Positions 24,579 through 35,019 of a DNA stretch of 64,000 nucleotides are shown one piece after another (the first letter of the stretch is position 1; every line of letters begins with the position of its first letter). The translations under genes and the position numbers were made by a program. Origin of the DNA: Hydrangea macrophylla (Eukaryota; Streptophyta; Magnoliopsida; Cornales; Hydrangeaceae); NCBI GenBank assembly GCA_033977485.1, contig CM066989.1:94569887-94633886 (forward strand), in the 5' to 3' direction. Under the pieces are notes generated by a model. That model had not been told where the DNA came from. It made no database searches and saw nothing but the letters and a program-made list of their open reading frames with translations.

Positions 24579-24596
24579 TCCCCGGCAACGGCGCCA
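24579..24596 (-). other. Primer-binding site of the Athila element, tRNA-Asp type
   Basis: The minus strand reads TGGCGCCGTTGCCGGGGA, complementary to the 3' end of plant tRNA-Asp and usual for Athila. It lies six bases inside the LTR boundary. Confidence 0.85.
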
Positions 24597-25269
24597 AAAA
24601 CTTGACACGACTTGAAATGTGTTCTCTGAAGAGTACGTCCAAGTGTAGACGGTCGCGTCGCGTTTAAAACCGGTAAGACCGAGTCGAATCCCAAAGGACG
24701 GATTGTAAAGGCGGAAGAATCTAGATTGAATCCTAAATGAAATAAAAGATGATTTCTTGAAAGTGGGGAGTTCTAATGGTCCTAATGAATTTAAATAAAC
24801 AGATTGAAGTGAAGCAATACTTAACTAAGCAAAATTAAGAACTGTAATATAAATTCAATATGAAAATGAGTTGGGAACATGTGAATCCACAAAGTACCAG
24901 CCACTACCATGATTTTAACAAGAACGAGCAATTGGGGTTTTATCCTTAGAGTATTCCTTATTTCAAAATAATTAAGTTAAACATTCTAGACACTAGGTAT
25001 GTGAATCTTGCATATCTAGTGGTTCGTTTGCCTCACTTATTTATGAAGAACCGAAATAAAAAGTTAATTAAAACTGTGAACAATAACTAACAAATTGAGT
25101 ATAAAATATTCGATATGTTTGTTATGAGTGTTCGTAGATTTAACTAATCGAAAGAGCTTTTATTCCAAAATCAGATTACAATTTGAACTTGAAAGATCAA
25201 TTTGGACTTAGTTTCTGAAACAAAAGTTACTGGAATACAGAAAGGAGTAAACCCAAGTCATAATCATAC

Positions 25270-25391
25270 CAATCGATTGACTTTATGTCAATCGATTGAC
25301 ATGAAATGGCTTTCAATCGATTGACAAGTATATCAATCGATTGACATGGAGTCTATGTCAATCGATTGGATACTGTATCCAATCGATTGGC
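25270..25391. repeat. CAATCGATTG cluster in the Athila 5' LTR, downstream of the TATA box
   Basis: Six perfect copies in about 122 bp, some 365-490 bp downstream of the TATA box in the direction of transcription, so within transcribed R/U5. Confidence 0.9.
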
Positions 25392-25868
25392 ATTAACTCT
25401 TTCACAGAATCATGGCAGAGGGCTGGGAACAATGTTTCTTCACATTATTCCCAACCAGAATTCTACTCAAGCATAATTATGACTGCATAAACATAAATAA
25501 ACCGAAAGATAGGATCAAATATAGCCATGGATTAAAATGTTAAATTGAAAATGCTTAAATCAAACTCAAACTATAACATACATAACAATCCACAATTCCT
25601 AAGCAACTAAGAAAAAGAATTGAAACCTGAATTAGAGATTGAAAAACAGAATACGAATTTATTCACTGGAATTTGATCCGAAACCAAAATCAATGGTGAA
25701 ATTCCTACAAAAACAATACCAAGTGAGCCAACCCCTGGCCCTCTCTACTCTCCTCTATATATAATGTCAGAAATACGAGCTAGAGGCGTCCAGGTTCATT
25801 CCATAACGGCTGGTCGTCGCCTGATTGCTGAGATCTTGCGCCATTAAAACAGACTGTTTCTAGTTTAA

Positions 25869-25986
25869 GTCAATCGATTGACAAAGATGTCAATCGATTG
25901 ACAAATAGTTCAATCGATTGACAAATAGTTCAATCGATTGGTAAGGAAAGCATGTCAATCGATTGAAACTATGTCAATCGATTGGT
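25869..25986. repeat. CAATCGATTG cluster in the Athila 5' LTR, upstream of the TATA box
   Basis: Six perfect copies in 118 bp, about 105-220 bp upstream of the TATA box in U3. The last copies are spaced 15-25 bp. Confidence 0.9.
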
Positions 25987-26223
25987 ATCAAGACTTCATC
26001 AATTTGTTTCTTGAGTTATTCCTTTCAACTTGTAATTCCCTTCAGCTTCAGAACCTGCACTCACAGAGCCAAACACAACAACATACCACGAAAAACACAT
26101 CATTGTGTTAAAGAAGCAAATTAAACACAATTGCAGGTAATACCAGAGAAATGAGGTTATATCCAGTCAGTTTTTACTCCTTATCGAGCTAATATTAAGC
26201 CAATATCAGCTCTCATCATAATC

Positions 26224-29157
26224 CCACCCATTATAGACCCGCCTTTGGGAGGAGGAGACGGAGATTGGTTCGACGATCAAGGGGGACAATGGAACGATGC
26301 GTTGAGAGCCAACAGGGACAAAGAGAAAGATGAGAAGGAGAAGCTGCTGACCGAGAAGATAGAAAAGTTGGAAAGGGTAATGCGCAAGGCTCAAGGGGTA
26401 GATACCTATCTGATGGAACTGGACGGGCTATATGACGGAGTCCACGAAACACTGCCAGTCGGTTTCAAAATGCCCATCTTTGATAAATTTGATGGCACAA
26501 GCAACCCCCGCAGTCATGTCCGAATGTGTATTGGGGCTTTCCAACCAAGTGGATTGAGCACTACCATAATGGCGGTCCTATTCCAACAGACTTTGACTGG
26601 AGCTGCTCTGTCCTGGTATCTTACTCTCGAACCAAGCAAAACCAGGGTGTGGGAAGAAGTGATTAAGGCATTTGTGGCACAGTACGAATACAATCAAGAT
26701 TTGGATGTCACCGTCCGAGATTTGGAGACGACCAGGCAAGGGAACAAATAATCATTCGCCGAATACCTAAGCAGATGGAGGGGAAAGGCAGCCAAAATGG
26801 TACAAAGACCGTCTGAGAAAGACCAGATTCGAATGCTGATGAAGAATCTGCAGCTAGTTTATCAAGAGAAGATGAGATTCCAGTCAATCAACACCTTTGC
26901 TGAGGTGTTCGATGTGGGTACGAGAATCGAAGATGCAATCCAAGAGGGAACAATCAAAAAGGAAGAACCACAGAACCGGTACAGGAGGCCTAGTTATGGG
27001 TCGAATGGAGGGCATTCGGGGGGACACTCTGGCCCTACCGATGTCAATGCACTTAACGAGCCGGAGAGAAAGTTTGATATCACCAAAAACCATCCAAGAG
27101 GAGGGGAGGATAAGCCACTGAGGAAGTTTTCAGATTTGGGAGTATCATTATCGACCGCCCTCGACAGGCTGTTAGTAAAAGGGCATCTCCGTCAGTTGGA
27201 ACCTCGACCCCCGCCGAGTCCACTCCCACCGTACTTCAAAGGAGATCTCTACTGCAAATATCATCAGCAAAAAGGCCACTCGACTGACCGGTGCATGAGG
27301 TTAAGGCATGACATACAAGACCTCATCGACAACAAAGTGATATCTGAGCCACCTGTCAAGGCCCACAATGTCACCAAGAACCCACTGCCAAACCATCGTG
27401 CTGTGCCACCACCGCGGGGCCTTTACTTCCTAGGGATGGAAGAAGTAGCATTCGATGCGTCCAAGCTAATCACAAAGGTCGGAGAACCAAGGAAGTTTTA
27501 TCAGTTACCAGAAAATCCAGAAATCTGTATGATTGGAAGCCAGCCAGAGATATGGGAGAATGAGGCTACGGGGCAGCCAGACTGGTGGGTTCAAGAAAAT
27601 AACGATCGCAACATAGACCAAGTAGGAGAGGATGATCTGTGGTATCAAAGTGACGGAGAGGCAAAAGAGGGCTCAAAGACCGTTTTAGAAGCCGACGACA
27701 TTTGGGCAAAAGAGGAGAACGATCATTTGACTCGGTCTGGCAGGCACTTCAAGCCAAACGAACTAGAGGAAGATCACCCCGGGAGGGATCAAGACAAGGG
27801 AAAAGGGAAGATGAATGAGGAAGAAGAAGAGGATAGAGTCCTCAAGCAAATGAAGAAGACTCAGGCTAACATCACTATTTGGGGGTTGCTGATTGCCTCC
27901 AAATGTCACAGGCAGGCGATCCTAGACGCTTTGAATCAAGCTGACGTGCCCATCGACACCACACCGGAGGACCTCATAGGGCTGATCGGCAGAATTTCGA
28001 CTTCGGCAATTACCTTCTCGTCCGACGACTTACCTCCCGGAGGGCCCGTGCATAACAAGCCCTTGTATGTCACCGTCGAATACTTGGGAAACACTGTGCC
28101 TGCCTGTCTAGTGGACAACGGATCAGCCTTAAACGTGTGCCCGTTTCGAACTGCCAAGCGCATGGGTTTGGACGAATCAACTTTCATACCATCTGAGCAA
28201 AGGGTGAGAGCGTACGACAACACTCAGAGGACTGTCATGGGCATAATCCTCCTTCGCCTTGCTGTCGGTCCACTTGAGAAGGAGGCCGAATTTCAGGTCA
28301 TCGACATCCCTGCATCCTTCAACCTGCTGCTTGGAAGGCCATGGTTAGACAGTTTGGGTGCTATACCGTCAACGATCCATCAAAAGGTTAAGTGTGTATG
28401 GGAAAATAAGGTCTGTGATATCCTCGGGGACAGTTGGGTTCGTCCGTCTGAAGCTTCATCAAGCGCACCGGTCTTAGAGGTACAGCTACAAGAAGGGGAG
28501 ACGGATTTGGGGGGATTCGAGTTCATCAGTATGATAGAAGAAAGAAAACCGAGAGAGTCTCTACCGTCCCATTTCGATCAGCATATTAGTCCAGTGGTCG
28601 CGGGAATCATGAAGAAAATGGGATTCTTTCCGGGGTTAGGCTTAGGGAAGAACCTTCAGGGCCTGCCAGAGTCTCCGAGGATCCCTACCCAGACTCACAC
28701 TCACGGTCTGGGGTACCAGCCAACGAAGAAGGAACTAAGAGCAAAGAAGAAGGCAGTCAATGCACCGCTAGACCCTTACTTGAAGACTCTCAACGGGTAT
28801 TTTGTGAAAGAAGGAGAAGATTTCCCTTTCTGTGGCTTCCCAGAGCCGTGGATGGACCAAAAAGACAAATGCATGAAGCCGGGGTTCGAGATCTTTTTCT
28901 CCCACGAATACAAAGATCCATTTTTGCAGATGCCTGAAAAGTCTGTTGCTGCCAAGGACTGGATTGGTACGCTAGACGGTTCCGCCATGAAAGATCTGTT
29001 GGGCGAAGGGAACGCAGAGGTCATACAGGAGGATCCTGGAAAAACCAAGGGCAAATACGTCGAGGGCATAGTGGAGGAAGCAGCCGAAAGCAAGGAAGAT
29101 GGGGAAGATCAGGACAAGACCAGTAAGGGGAAGGCTGAGAAAGAAGAGATGGAATAA
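26224..29157 (+). pseudogene. Tat/Ogre gag-protease, one internal stop
   Basis: This continues gag from 12312 in frame. A charged helix and a Retrotrans_gag-like region (WYLTLEPS..W.E..KAF) come first. A TAA stop at 26749-26751 follows, then the same frame reopens (SFAEYLSRWR, a well-conserved gag motif). Next is a CHHC-type knuckle (YCKYH..GHSTDRC, near 27250-27298), protease VDNGSALNVCP near 28110-28143, and a G-patch-like GFFPGLGLGKNLQG at 28624-28665, as in Ogre relatives. The frame ends in TAA at 29155. The family's gag is continuous here, so the stop at 26749 is most likely a mutation (probably G to T). Confidence 0.85.
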
Positions 29158-29679
29158 ATCACCAAGACAGGAGAACCGAAAGAATGCTTCATTACTGACT
29201 TGGGAGGAGAGAATAAGAAAGAGTGGATTTTTGAGTCTAGTGATAGGTTCCCCCCGCACCCAGAGTCTGTAATGGCCCAAATGAGGCGTCTGTCGATTTC
29301 CATGTCTGTTGTAATCACCCCAAAGAAGATCAATGAAAGTATGACTGATTCTGCCTACTCGAACGCGCTTAATGAATGTGATGAATGTGATGATCATGAA
29401 ATACCTATTGAACTGCAAAAACTAATTGAAAAAGAAAAAGAATCTGCATGTAAAATCATTGAGGACACCCTAACAATTAATCTAGGAAATTAAAGTAATC
29501 CTCAAAATGTCTTTATCGGCTCTACACTTAGCAATAAAGAAAGCAAAGAACTAATCAGTCTATTAAATGAATTCAGAGATGTTTTTGCATGGTCTTATAA
29601 TGATATGCCAGGTATCGACCCAAAAATAGACCAACACCACATCCCCCTCTTTCCCAATTCAAAACCCGTAAAATAAAAA
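29158..29679 (+). other. Pro-RT junction with further in-frame stops
   Basis: The same reading frame continues across this region with TAA at 29491-29493 and 29674-29676. A recognisable RT-proximal segment (RDVFAWSYNDMPGIDP) precedes the last stop. Ogre elements are reported to separate gag-pro from RT by a spliced intron. Either an intron lay here, or the stops are decay mutations. I cannot assign splice sites with confidence. Confidence 0.6.
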
Positions 29680-32600
29680 TTGAGGCGAATGAGGCCAGAA
29701 TGGGCACTTAAAGTAAAAGAGGAAGTTGAAAAGCAATTAAAAGCTGGATTCTTAATGGTCACCGAGTATCCCGAGTGGATTCCCAACATTGTGCCTGTCC
29801 CGAAGAAGGATGGTCGGGTCAGGGTTTGCGTTGATTTCCGAGATTTAAACAAGGCAAGCCCTAAAGACGATTTCCCGCTGCCACACATCGATGTATTGGT
29901 TGATAACACTGCGGGACACGAGCTCCTATCTTTCATGGATGGTTTCTCCGGGTATAATCAAATCCTCATGGCACCTGAGGATAGGGAGAAAACTACGTTC
30001 ATCACTCCGTGGGGGACGTATTGCTATAGAGTCATGCCATTCGGGCTTAAGAATGCAGGTGCAACCTACCAAAGGGCTGCCACCACTTTGCTATACGACA
30101 TGATCCACAAGGAGGTAGAGGTGTATGTGGATGATATGATTGTGAAATCCAAGAAGAGGGGAGGGCACCTAGAGGCTTTGAGAAAGTTCTTTGAGAGATT
30201 GAGGGAGTTCAAAATGAGGTTGAACCCGCAAAAGTGTACGTTCGGGGTCACTACCGGGAAATTATTGGGTTTTCTCATTACTCAGAGAGGAATAGAGGTG
30301 GACCCCACCAAGATAAAAGCCATAACCGAAATGCAGCCACCGAAAAATGAGAAAGAACTGAGGGGATTTTTGGGGAGAATACAATTCATCAGCCGCTTCA
30401 TTTCCAAACTCACCTTGACCTGCGACCCACTTTTCAAACTACTCAGAAAGGGAGAGAGATTCAAATGGGACACCCCGTGTCAACAAGCCTTCGACAAAAT
30501 CAAAACCTACCTCCAGAACCCACCTGTCTTGTCACCACCTTCACCCGGGAGACCCCTGTTACTTTATCTCTCTGTATCCGAGGATTCAATGGGATGTATG
30601 TTGGCCCAAGAAGGAGAAGAGGGGCACGCAGAGAAAGCCATTTACTACCTGAGTAAGAGAATGGTCGGATATGAGTTAAAATATTCGCCCTTGGAGAAGG
30701 CCTGTTGGGCCTTGGTTTGGTGTACCCGTCGCCTCCGCCACTACATGCTAGCCTTCCCTGTAATCCTGATATCCCGAATGGACCCATTAAAATACCTGTT
30801 CGAAAAACCTGTCTTGACCAGTAGGATCTCCCGATGGACTATGATGCTGGCTGAGTTCGATATCAGGTATGTCACCGCCAAGTCCGTAAAAGGAAGGGTT
30901 GTCGTCGAGTTTTTAGCCGACCTCGCTGTAGAATCTGAGGACGAGGGAGATTTCAAGTTCCCAGATGAAGGAATAATGGAAGTTAAGGAGGATTTATGGA
31001 GGATGTACTTCGATGGAGTAGCCAACCAACTAGGATACGGAATTGGGGTCATTCTCATAGCACCCGATGGGGTCCCTACCCCATTAGCCGTCAAACTCGA
31101 GTATAACTCAACCAACAACACCGCGGAGTACGAAGAATGCATAATTGGAATGGAGGCAGCCTTGGCTTTGAAGGTTGGAAAGATTGATGTATTCGGAGAT
31201 TCCAACTTGATCATATCCCAGATCCGGGGAGATTGGAGGGTAAAACATGAGAAATTGAGACCTTATCATGACTATCTGGAAAGCCTGAAGGCACAATTTC
31301 GAAAGATTTCCTTTTACTACCTCCCCCGTGAAGAAAACCAACTAGCCGACTCTTTGGCTACATTAGCCTCAATGATCCAAATCCCTTCCAAAATCACCAT
31401 GATCCCGCTGTCCATAGAAGTGAGGAATCAACCGTCATTTGAAATGATCGCGGCCATAGAAGGAGAAGATGATGTGCCTTGGTATGAAGATGTTTGGAAG
31501 TTCATCAAAGAGGGAGAGTACCCCGAAGGAGCCTCAGAAAAAGACAAGAAGGCGATTCGACGATTCGCTGCTCAATTCGTGATTTATGCGGATAAGTTAT
31601 GGAAGAAATCCTACACCGGGTATAATCTTGAGTGCCTATATGGGAAAGAAGCTAAGAGAATGATGGAGGAAATACATGAGGGAGTGTGCGGGCCCCATAT
31701 GAATGGGCACATGCTGGCGAAGAAGATCATCCGACAAGGGTACTATTGGACAACCTTGGATAAAGACTGTTGCGAATATGTTAGAAGGTGCCATAAGTGT
31801 CAGATTCATGCAAATCTAATGCATACCCCGCCGTCACAACTCTACAGCATGACCACTCCTTGGCCATTTTCTGTGTGGGGAATCGACATCATCGGTGAGA
31901 TAGTCCCGAAGGCTTCCAATGGGCACCGTTACATAATCGTGGCAATCGATTATTTTACCAAATGGGTAGAGGCAGCCTCATACGCGACCTTAAAAGCCAA
32001 AGATGTGGTGAATTTTATCGAGAAGAACATAATCTGCAGGTACGGGGTCCCTAACGAGTTCATCTCCGATCATGGCAGTCATTTCCAGGGAGAGGTCATC
32101 CCGCTCTTGGAAAAATATAAGATCACCCGCCATCAGTCATCCCCGTATAGGCCTCAGACGAACGGGGCAGTGGAAGCAGCAAACAAAAATGTTAAAGCCA
32201 TCTTGGGAAAAACGACAGATACATATAAGGATTGGCACGAGAAGCTGCCGTTCGCTTTATGGGGATATCGGACCTCAGTGAGAACTTCAACGGGTGCTAC
32301 ACCGTATTCGTTAGTGTACGGAATGGAGGCGGTCCTTCCAGTCGAGGTGGAAATACCCTCTCTCAGGGTATTGGCGGAGTGCGAGATCACTGAATTAGAA
32401 TGGATGAGGGGAAGGTATGAGGAGTTGATGTTGCTCGATGAAAAGAGGCTGGCTGCGTTAAACCATACTCGGGGGTACCAAAGGAGAATAGCTCGTGCTT
32501 TCAACAAAAAGGTTCGCCCAATGAAGCTTGCTGAGGGTGACCTGGTCCTCAAAGAACTTAAGGTGCCCGTTTATGACCCTAGAGGAAAGTTTAAACCCAA

Positions 32601-32724
32601 TTGGGTCGGGCCGTACATCATTAAGACCCTCCTTTCCGGAGGGGCGGCATATCTCATGGACCTAGACGGGGTTGAATTTAAACAGCCCATCAACCTTGAT
32701 CGCCTCAAGAAATACTTTGCTTGA
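29680..32724 (+). CDS. Tat/Ogre RT-RNaseH-aRNaseH-integrase
   Basis: 1014 open codons in the same frame as gag-pro. Reverse transcriptase with YVDD at about residues 149-152. Classical RNase H about 270-390. A second, archaeal-type RNase H about 440-570 (YFDGVANQ, NTAEYEE, GDSNLI, REENQLADSLA), the diagnostic trait of the Tat lineage. Integrase with HHCC (HEGVCGPHMNGH..CHKCQ) and catalytic motifs GIDIIGE, ISDHGSHF and NGAVEAANK; a C-terminal FKPNWVGPYI segment. It begins at a non-ATG codon just after the stop at 29674, so it would need readthrough, splicing or polyprotein context. No break is visible inside. Confidence 0.93.
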   Translation: MRRMRPEWALKVKEEVEKQLKAGFLMVTEYPEWIPNIVPVPKKDGRVRVCVDFRDLNKASPKDDFPLPHIDVLVDNTAGHELLSFMDGFSGYNQILMAPEDREKTTFITPWGTYCYRVMPFGLKNAGATYQRAATTLLYDMIHKEVEVYVDDMIVKSKKRGGHLEALRKFFERLREFKMRLNPQKCTFGVTTGKLLGFLITQRGIEVDPTKIKAITEMQPPKNEKELRGFLGRIQFISRFISKLTLTCDPLFKLLRKGERFKWDTPCQQAFDKIKTYLQNPPVLSPPSPGRPLLLYLSVSEDSMGCMLAQEGEEGHAEKAIYYLSKRMVGYELKYSPLEKACWALVWCTRRLRHYMLAFPVILISRMDPLKYLFEKPVLTSRISRWTMMLAEFDIRYVTAKSVKGRVVVEFLADLAVESEDEGDFKFPDEGIMEVKEDLWRMYFDGVANQLGYGIGVILIAPDGVPTPLAVKLEYNSTNNTAEYEECIIGMEAALALKVGKIDVFGDSNLIISQIRGDWRVKHEKLRPYHDYLESLKAQFRKISFYYLPREENQLADSLATLASMIQIPSKITMIPLSIEVRNQPSFEMIAAIEGEDDVPWYEDVWKFIKEGEYPEGASEKDKKAIRRFAAQFVIYADKLWKKSYTGYNLECLYGKEAKRMMEEIHEGVCGPHMNGHMLAKKIIRQGYYWTTLDKDCCEYVRRCHKCQIHANLMHTPPSQLYSMTTPWPFSVWGIDIIGEIVPKASNGHRYIIVAIDYFTKWVEAASYATLKAKDVVNFIEKNIICRYGVPNEFISDHGSHFQGEVIPLLEKYKITRHQSSPYRPQTNGAVEAANKNVKAILGKTTDTYKDWHEKLPFALWGYRTSVRTSTGATPYSLVYGMEAVLPVEVEIPSLRVLAECEITELEWMRGRYEELMLLDEKRLAALNHTRGYQRRIARAFNKKVRPMKLAEGDLVLKELKVPVYDPRGKFKPNWVGPYIIKTLLSGGAAYLMDLDGVEFKQPINLDRLKKYFA

Positions 32725-32753
32725 AACCGCTTCTTTCAAAGCCTCCTACCTTG

Positions 32754-32799
32754 ATGAACTACGCTTGACCTGATTCCCGCTAGGGGATACGTAGGCAAC
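32754..32799 (+). repeat. First copy of the GATACGTAGGCA motif
   Basis: TGAACTACGCTT..CTGATTCCCG..GGATACGTAGGCA follows pol by about 30 bp. A second copy lies at 39485-39528, just before the 3' end. The same words recur, from memory, after pol in other plant Tat elements. Confidence 0.7.
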
Positions 32800-32846
32800 C
32801 AACTTGGTTCGGTCATGTATGTAAAAAAAAAAAATTGCGCTAAACT

Positions 32847-32912
32847 AGGGGCAAACTGGCGTTTGCCCGGAACCACTTCGAAGCCCTAAAACCAGGGGCA
32901 AACTTCGTTTGC
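32847..32912. repeat. Two GGGGCAAAC hairpins resembling the polypurine tract
   Basis: GGGCAAAC..GTTTGCCC (32848-32867) and GCAAACTTCGTTTGC (32898-32912). Each begins GGGGCAAAC, nearly the sequence just before the 3' LTR (CGGGCAAAC, 39685-39693). The first is even followed by TG, as at the true LTR boundary. Confidence 0.65.
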
Positions 32913-33271
32913 TAACCGAAGAACCCAGAAATAAAACCACCCTTTGGGTCACCTGGCTGTCAAAATGAGTACTATAAAGAAACAAATGAAAATTCATGGA
33001 ATAAAAAAAAAATAAAAAAAAATAAATAAAAAAAAAGAAAAAGAAGCAAACAGCAGAGTAAAGAGCCAAGTAAAGACATTGAAAGGAAAACACTTCATAA
33101 AAGATCAGTTGAAGGCGTGAACACTTTTGATTTTAGCATAACAACACTTCTTGAAAAGGAAAAATAAAAATCACATTCAAAAGCGTGAAAAGAGTAGGCA
33201 GGGTCTGTCAGAAAGTTTTGTAAAAAGCAAGCTTTTCCCTGTTTTTGTCTACTTTATTATGCATGTGTCTG

Positions 33272-34364
33272 TCAAGCTCGCCTCGCAACCAAGGCCTGGA
33301 TCTCCAGAAGATACTGGGTAGTGGGCACAGTCAAAGCAGGAACCCTCGAAAAAGGAGCAGCAACCCTGCTGTGCCAAGCCTCAAGAAAAGCCTTCACAGT
33401 AGGAGGACACAGAGTAGAACCCCTAATGAAGTCAGCGGTCACAGAATCAGTAACGTCCTGTAAAAGTCCTAACTGGCGGACCACCCGGTCAGGAATGTAG
33501 AAAGTGGTAACACACAGGCCCGGCAGCCAGATGCCAGGTCGCCCAGGAAGACGTACAGCAACAGAACGATAAGTCCATTGAGGGCAAATCCAGCAGATAT
33601 CACTGGAAGAGAGGCCTTGGAGCCAACCGAGCCACGCATCGGCAGAATGGAATAAGCAATGGACCTCCATGCGATCATAAGAAAGTGGCCCACGAAGATG
33701 CGAGGGGTGAATGAAAAGGTCGAGGCGTTCCATGAGCCAAACCTGCAAGACGAAAGGTGCCCCCCGCAGATAACATGGCCCCGGTAACACGGGCATGGCT
33801 CAACCCAATCAATGTTTCACCAAGAACCAGCATAACAGCACTTTTCATCTCCCTCAAACCGCGGGCAATAGGTATGAGAGTGTCGGAAGACGACTGAAAT
33901 AAGAAGTAAGAGAGCATGGCAATTGACAAGGCACTACGTCGGATGATCTGATACTCGCCGTCATAAGGGTCCCCTATGGGAGCATAAACAGAAGAAAGGC
34001 GCTCAAAGTCGACCTGCCTATCGTGAACAAGAGCACCTGCCGCATTTCGAGATATGTGGAGAAGGGCGGCTAAGTCCCGAACATACCCGGCCTGAATTAG
34101 AGGAACCATCAATTCAGCAGAAGGATCAGTGTGAAGAATGGCGCTAAATTCCTCAAACAAGGGACAAATCTCCTGAAAGCCGAAGCGAAAAACATTGAGA
34201 GCAGGATCCCAACACTGAATGGCAGCCTGAAGCAAACCCTCGTTCAGATTCATCCGTCGAAAAGAGAAAAGATCGTTTAATCGGAAACACTCAAAGTTGA
34301 GCTTGTCAATACCTGAGAGAGTATCCATCCATGGGAAGAGGGTTTGAGGGTTAATGGGGGTCAT
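33272..34364 (-). pseudogene. Antisense accessory gene A of the Tat element (PMD/DUF7745-like)
   Basis: The ATG at 34364 opens a frame with LLQAAIQCWDPALNVFRFG and CPLFEEFSAIL, the WD..xxxFRFG..E..P..EEF pattern of the plant mobile domain/DUF7745 group. After about 200 residues the frame shifts. The second frame (to the stop at 33272) carries VLQVWLMERLDLF, a conserved continuation. One base too many in the C6 run at 33760-33765 would explain the shift. No intron is needed; total about 363 codons. A TATA-like CTATTTATAC (34421-34430) lies about 57 bp upstream, and a palindrome array lies behind it. It runs opposite to gag-pol, as reported for extra ORFs in Tat elements. Function unknown. Confidence 0.7.
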
Positions 34365-34420
34365 TTGACAGAAATGAAGGAGGAAGAAGATTGTTTTGCG
34401 GAATGTTGGGGGAAGAAGGG

Positions 34421-34430
34421 GTATAAATAG
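34421..34430 (-). promoter_or_regulatory. TATA-like box of antisense gene A
   Basis: The minus strand reads CTATTTATAC, 57-66 bp before the ATG at 34364 and about 25 bp downstream of the palindrome array. The arrangement (array, TATA, start) copies the LTR promoter. Confidence 0.5.
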
Positions 34431-34454
34431 GAAATAAGGCTGACCACTCAATCA

Positions 34455-34582
34455 CGGCACTCGATAAAGTGAAGCGGCACTCCATGAAGTGCCGCGCGGC
34501 AGTCCGTGAGTGCCGCACGGCATTTACTGACTGCCGTTGCGGCATTCTCTGGGTGCCGCGGAGGCCTAACCGAGTGCCGTTC
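34455..34582. repeat. GGCACT/GGCAGT palindrome array before antisense gene A
   Basis: About ten half-sites, for example GGCACTCCATGAAGTGCC and CGGCAGTCCGTGAGTGCCG. They belong to the same motif family as the LTR array (8325-8652) but are not a copied LTR segment, because spacers differ. The array begins about 90 bp upstream of the start codon. Confidence 0.85.
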
Positions 34583-35019
34583 CGAGCTTTTCACTGGCCA
34601 GGGTTTGTTTGTAACACGATCTGCCCACCTGCAAATAGAAAACTAAACAGAGGAATAATAAAAACGTGCGCATCATGCAGCACGTGCAAATACATTCATT
34701 CATTCATTCATTTCATTCATTTGTACATATCAAATAGGTAAAAGAAACGGAAGCATTCAAATGATAAAATAAAGACGGGACCAAGCCATGGTCCCACATA
34801 CGGCAAGAGTTGGACCAAGCTATGGTCACACATACGGTAAGTAAGCAAAGAAAGCGTAAATATGTAAAGCATCTATCCTACCAACTATAAGGAAGCAACC
34901 ATCAAAATAAAGCACATGTATATATACAGTCATCCACCAAAATGTAAATCCTCCCACAAACTCTCGAAAATAAAAAAAATAAAAATAAAAATAAAAAAAT
35001 CATAATAACAAAAGCGAGG
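34583..35019. other. Spacer between the two antisense genes
   Basis: About 440 bp, AT-rich. It includes imperfect repeats (CATTCATT at 34694-34720 and GACCAAGC..TGGTC at 34780-34830) and an A-rich run (34970-35000). No gene is seen. It would contain the 3' end of gene B transcripts. Confidence 0.6.

Larger units (their letters stand above)
12313..26218 (-). mobile_element. Athila-type LTR retrotransposon, 13.9 kb, nested in Tat gag
   Basis: It is flanked by the 5-bp duplication TAATC (12308-12312 and 26219-26223). LTRs of 1617 and 1616 bp start TGACACGAC and end CTCATCA on the plus strand. The coding strand is minus: 5' LTR 26218-24603, primer-binding site, one gag-pol frame, accessory genes, polypurine tract, 3' LTR. 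By eye the LTRs differ at about seven bases plus one indel (near 0.4%), slightly less than the host element, as expected for a later insertion. Accessory ORFs downstream of pol are typical of Athila. Confidence 0.95.
24603..26218 (-). repeat. 5' LTR of the Athila element
   Basis: 1616 bp. Palindrome clusters lie at 25270-25391 (six copies) and 25869-25986 (six copies). A minus-strand TATA (ATTATATATAGAGG, about 25755-25768) lies between them, about 105 bp downstream of the second cluster. This LTR drives the gag-pol transcript. Confidence 0.93.
32725..33271 (+). other. Spacer after Tat pol with PPT-like hairpins
   Basis: About 550 bp without a gene. It holds a motif shared with 39485-39528 (32754-32799) and two GGGGCAAAC hairpins (32847-32912). 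A-rich stretches follow (32823-32834 and 33001-33050). Confidence 0.65.
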
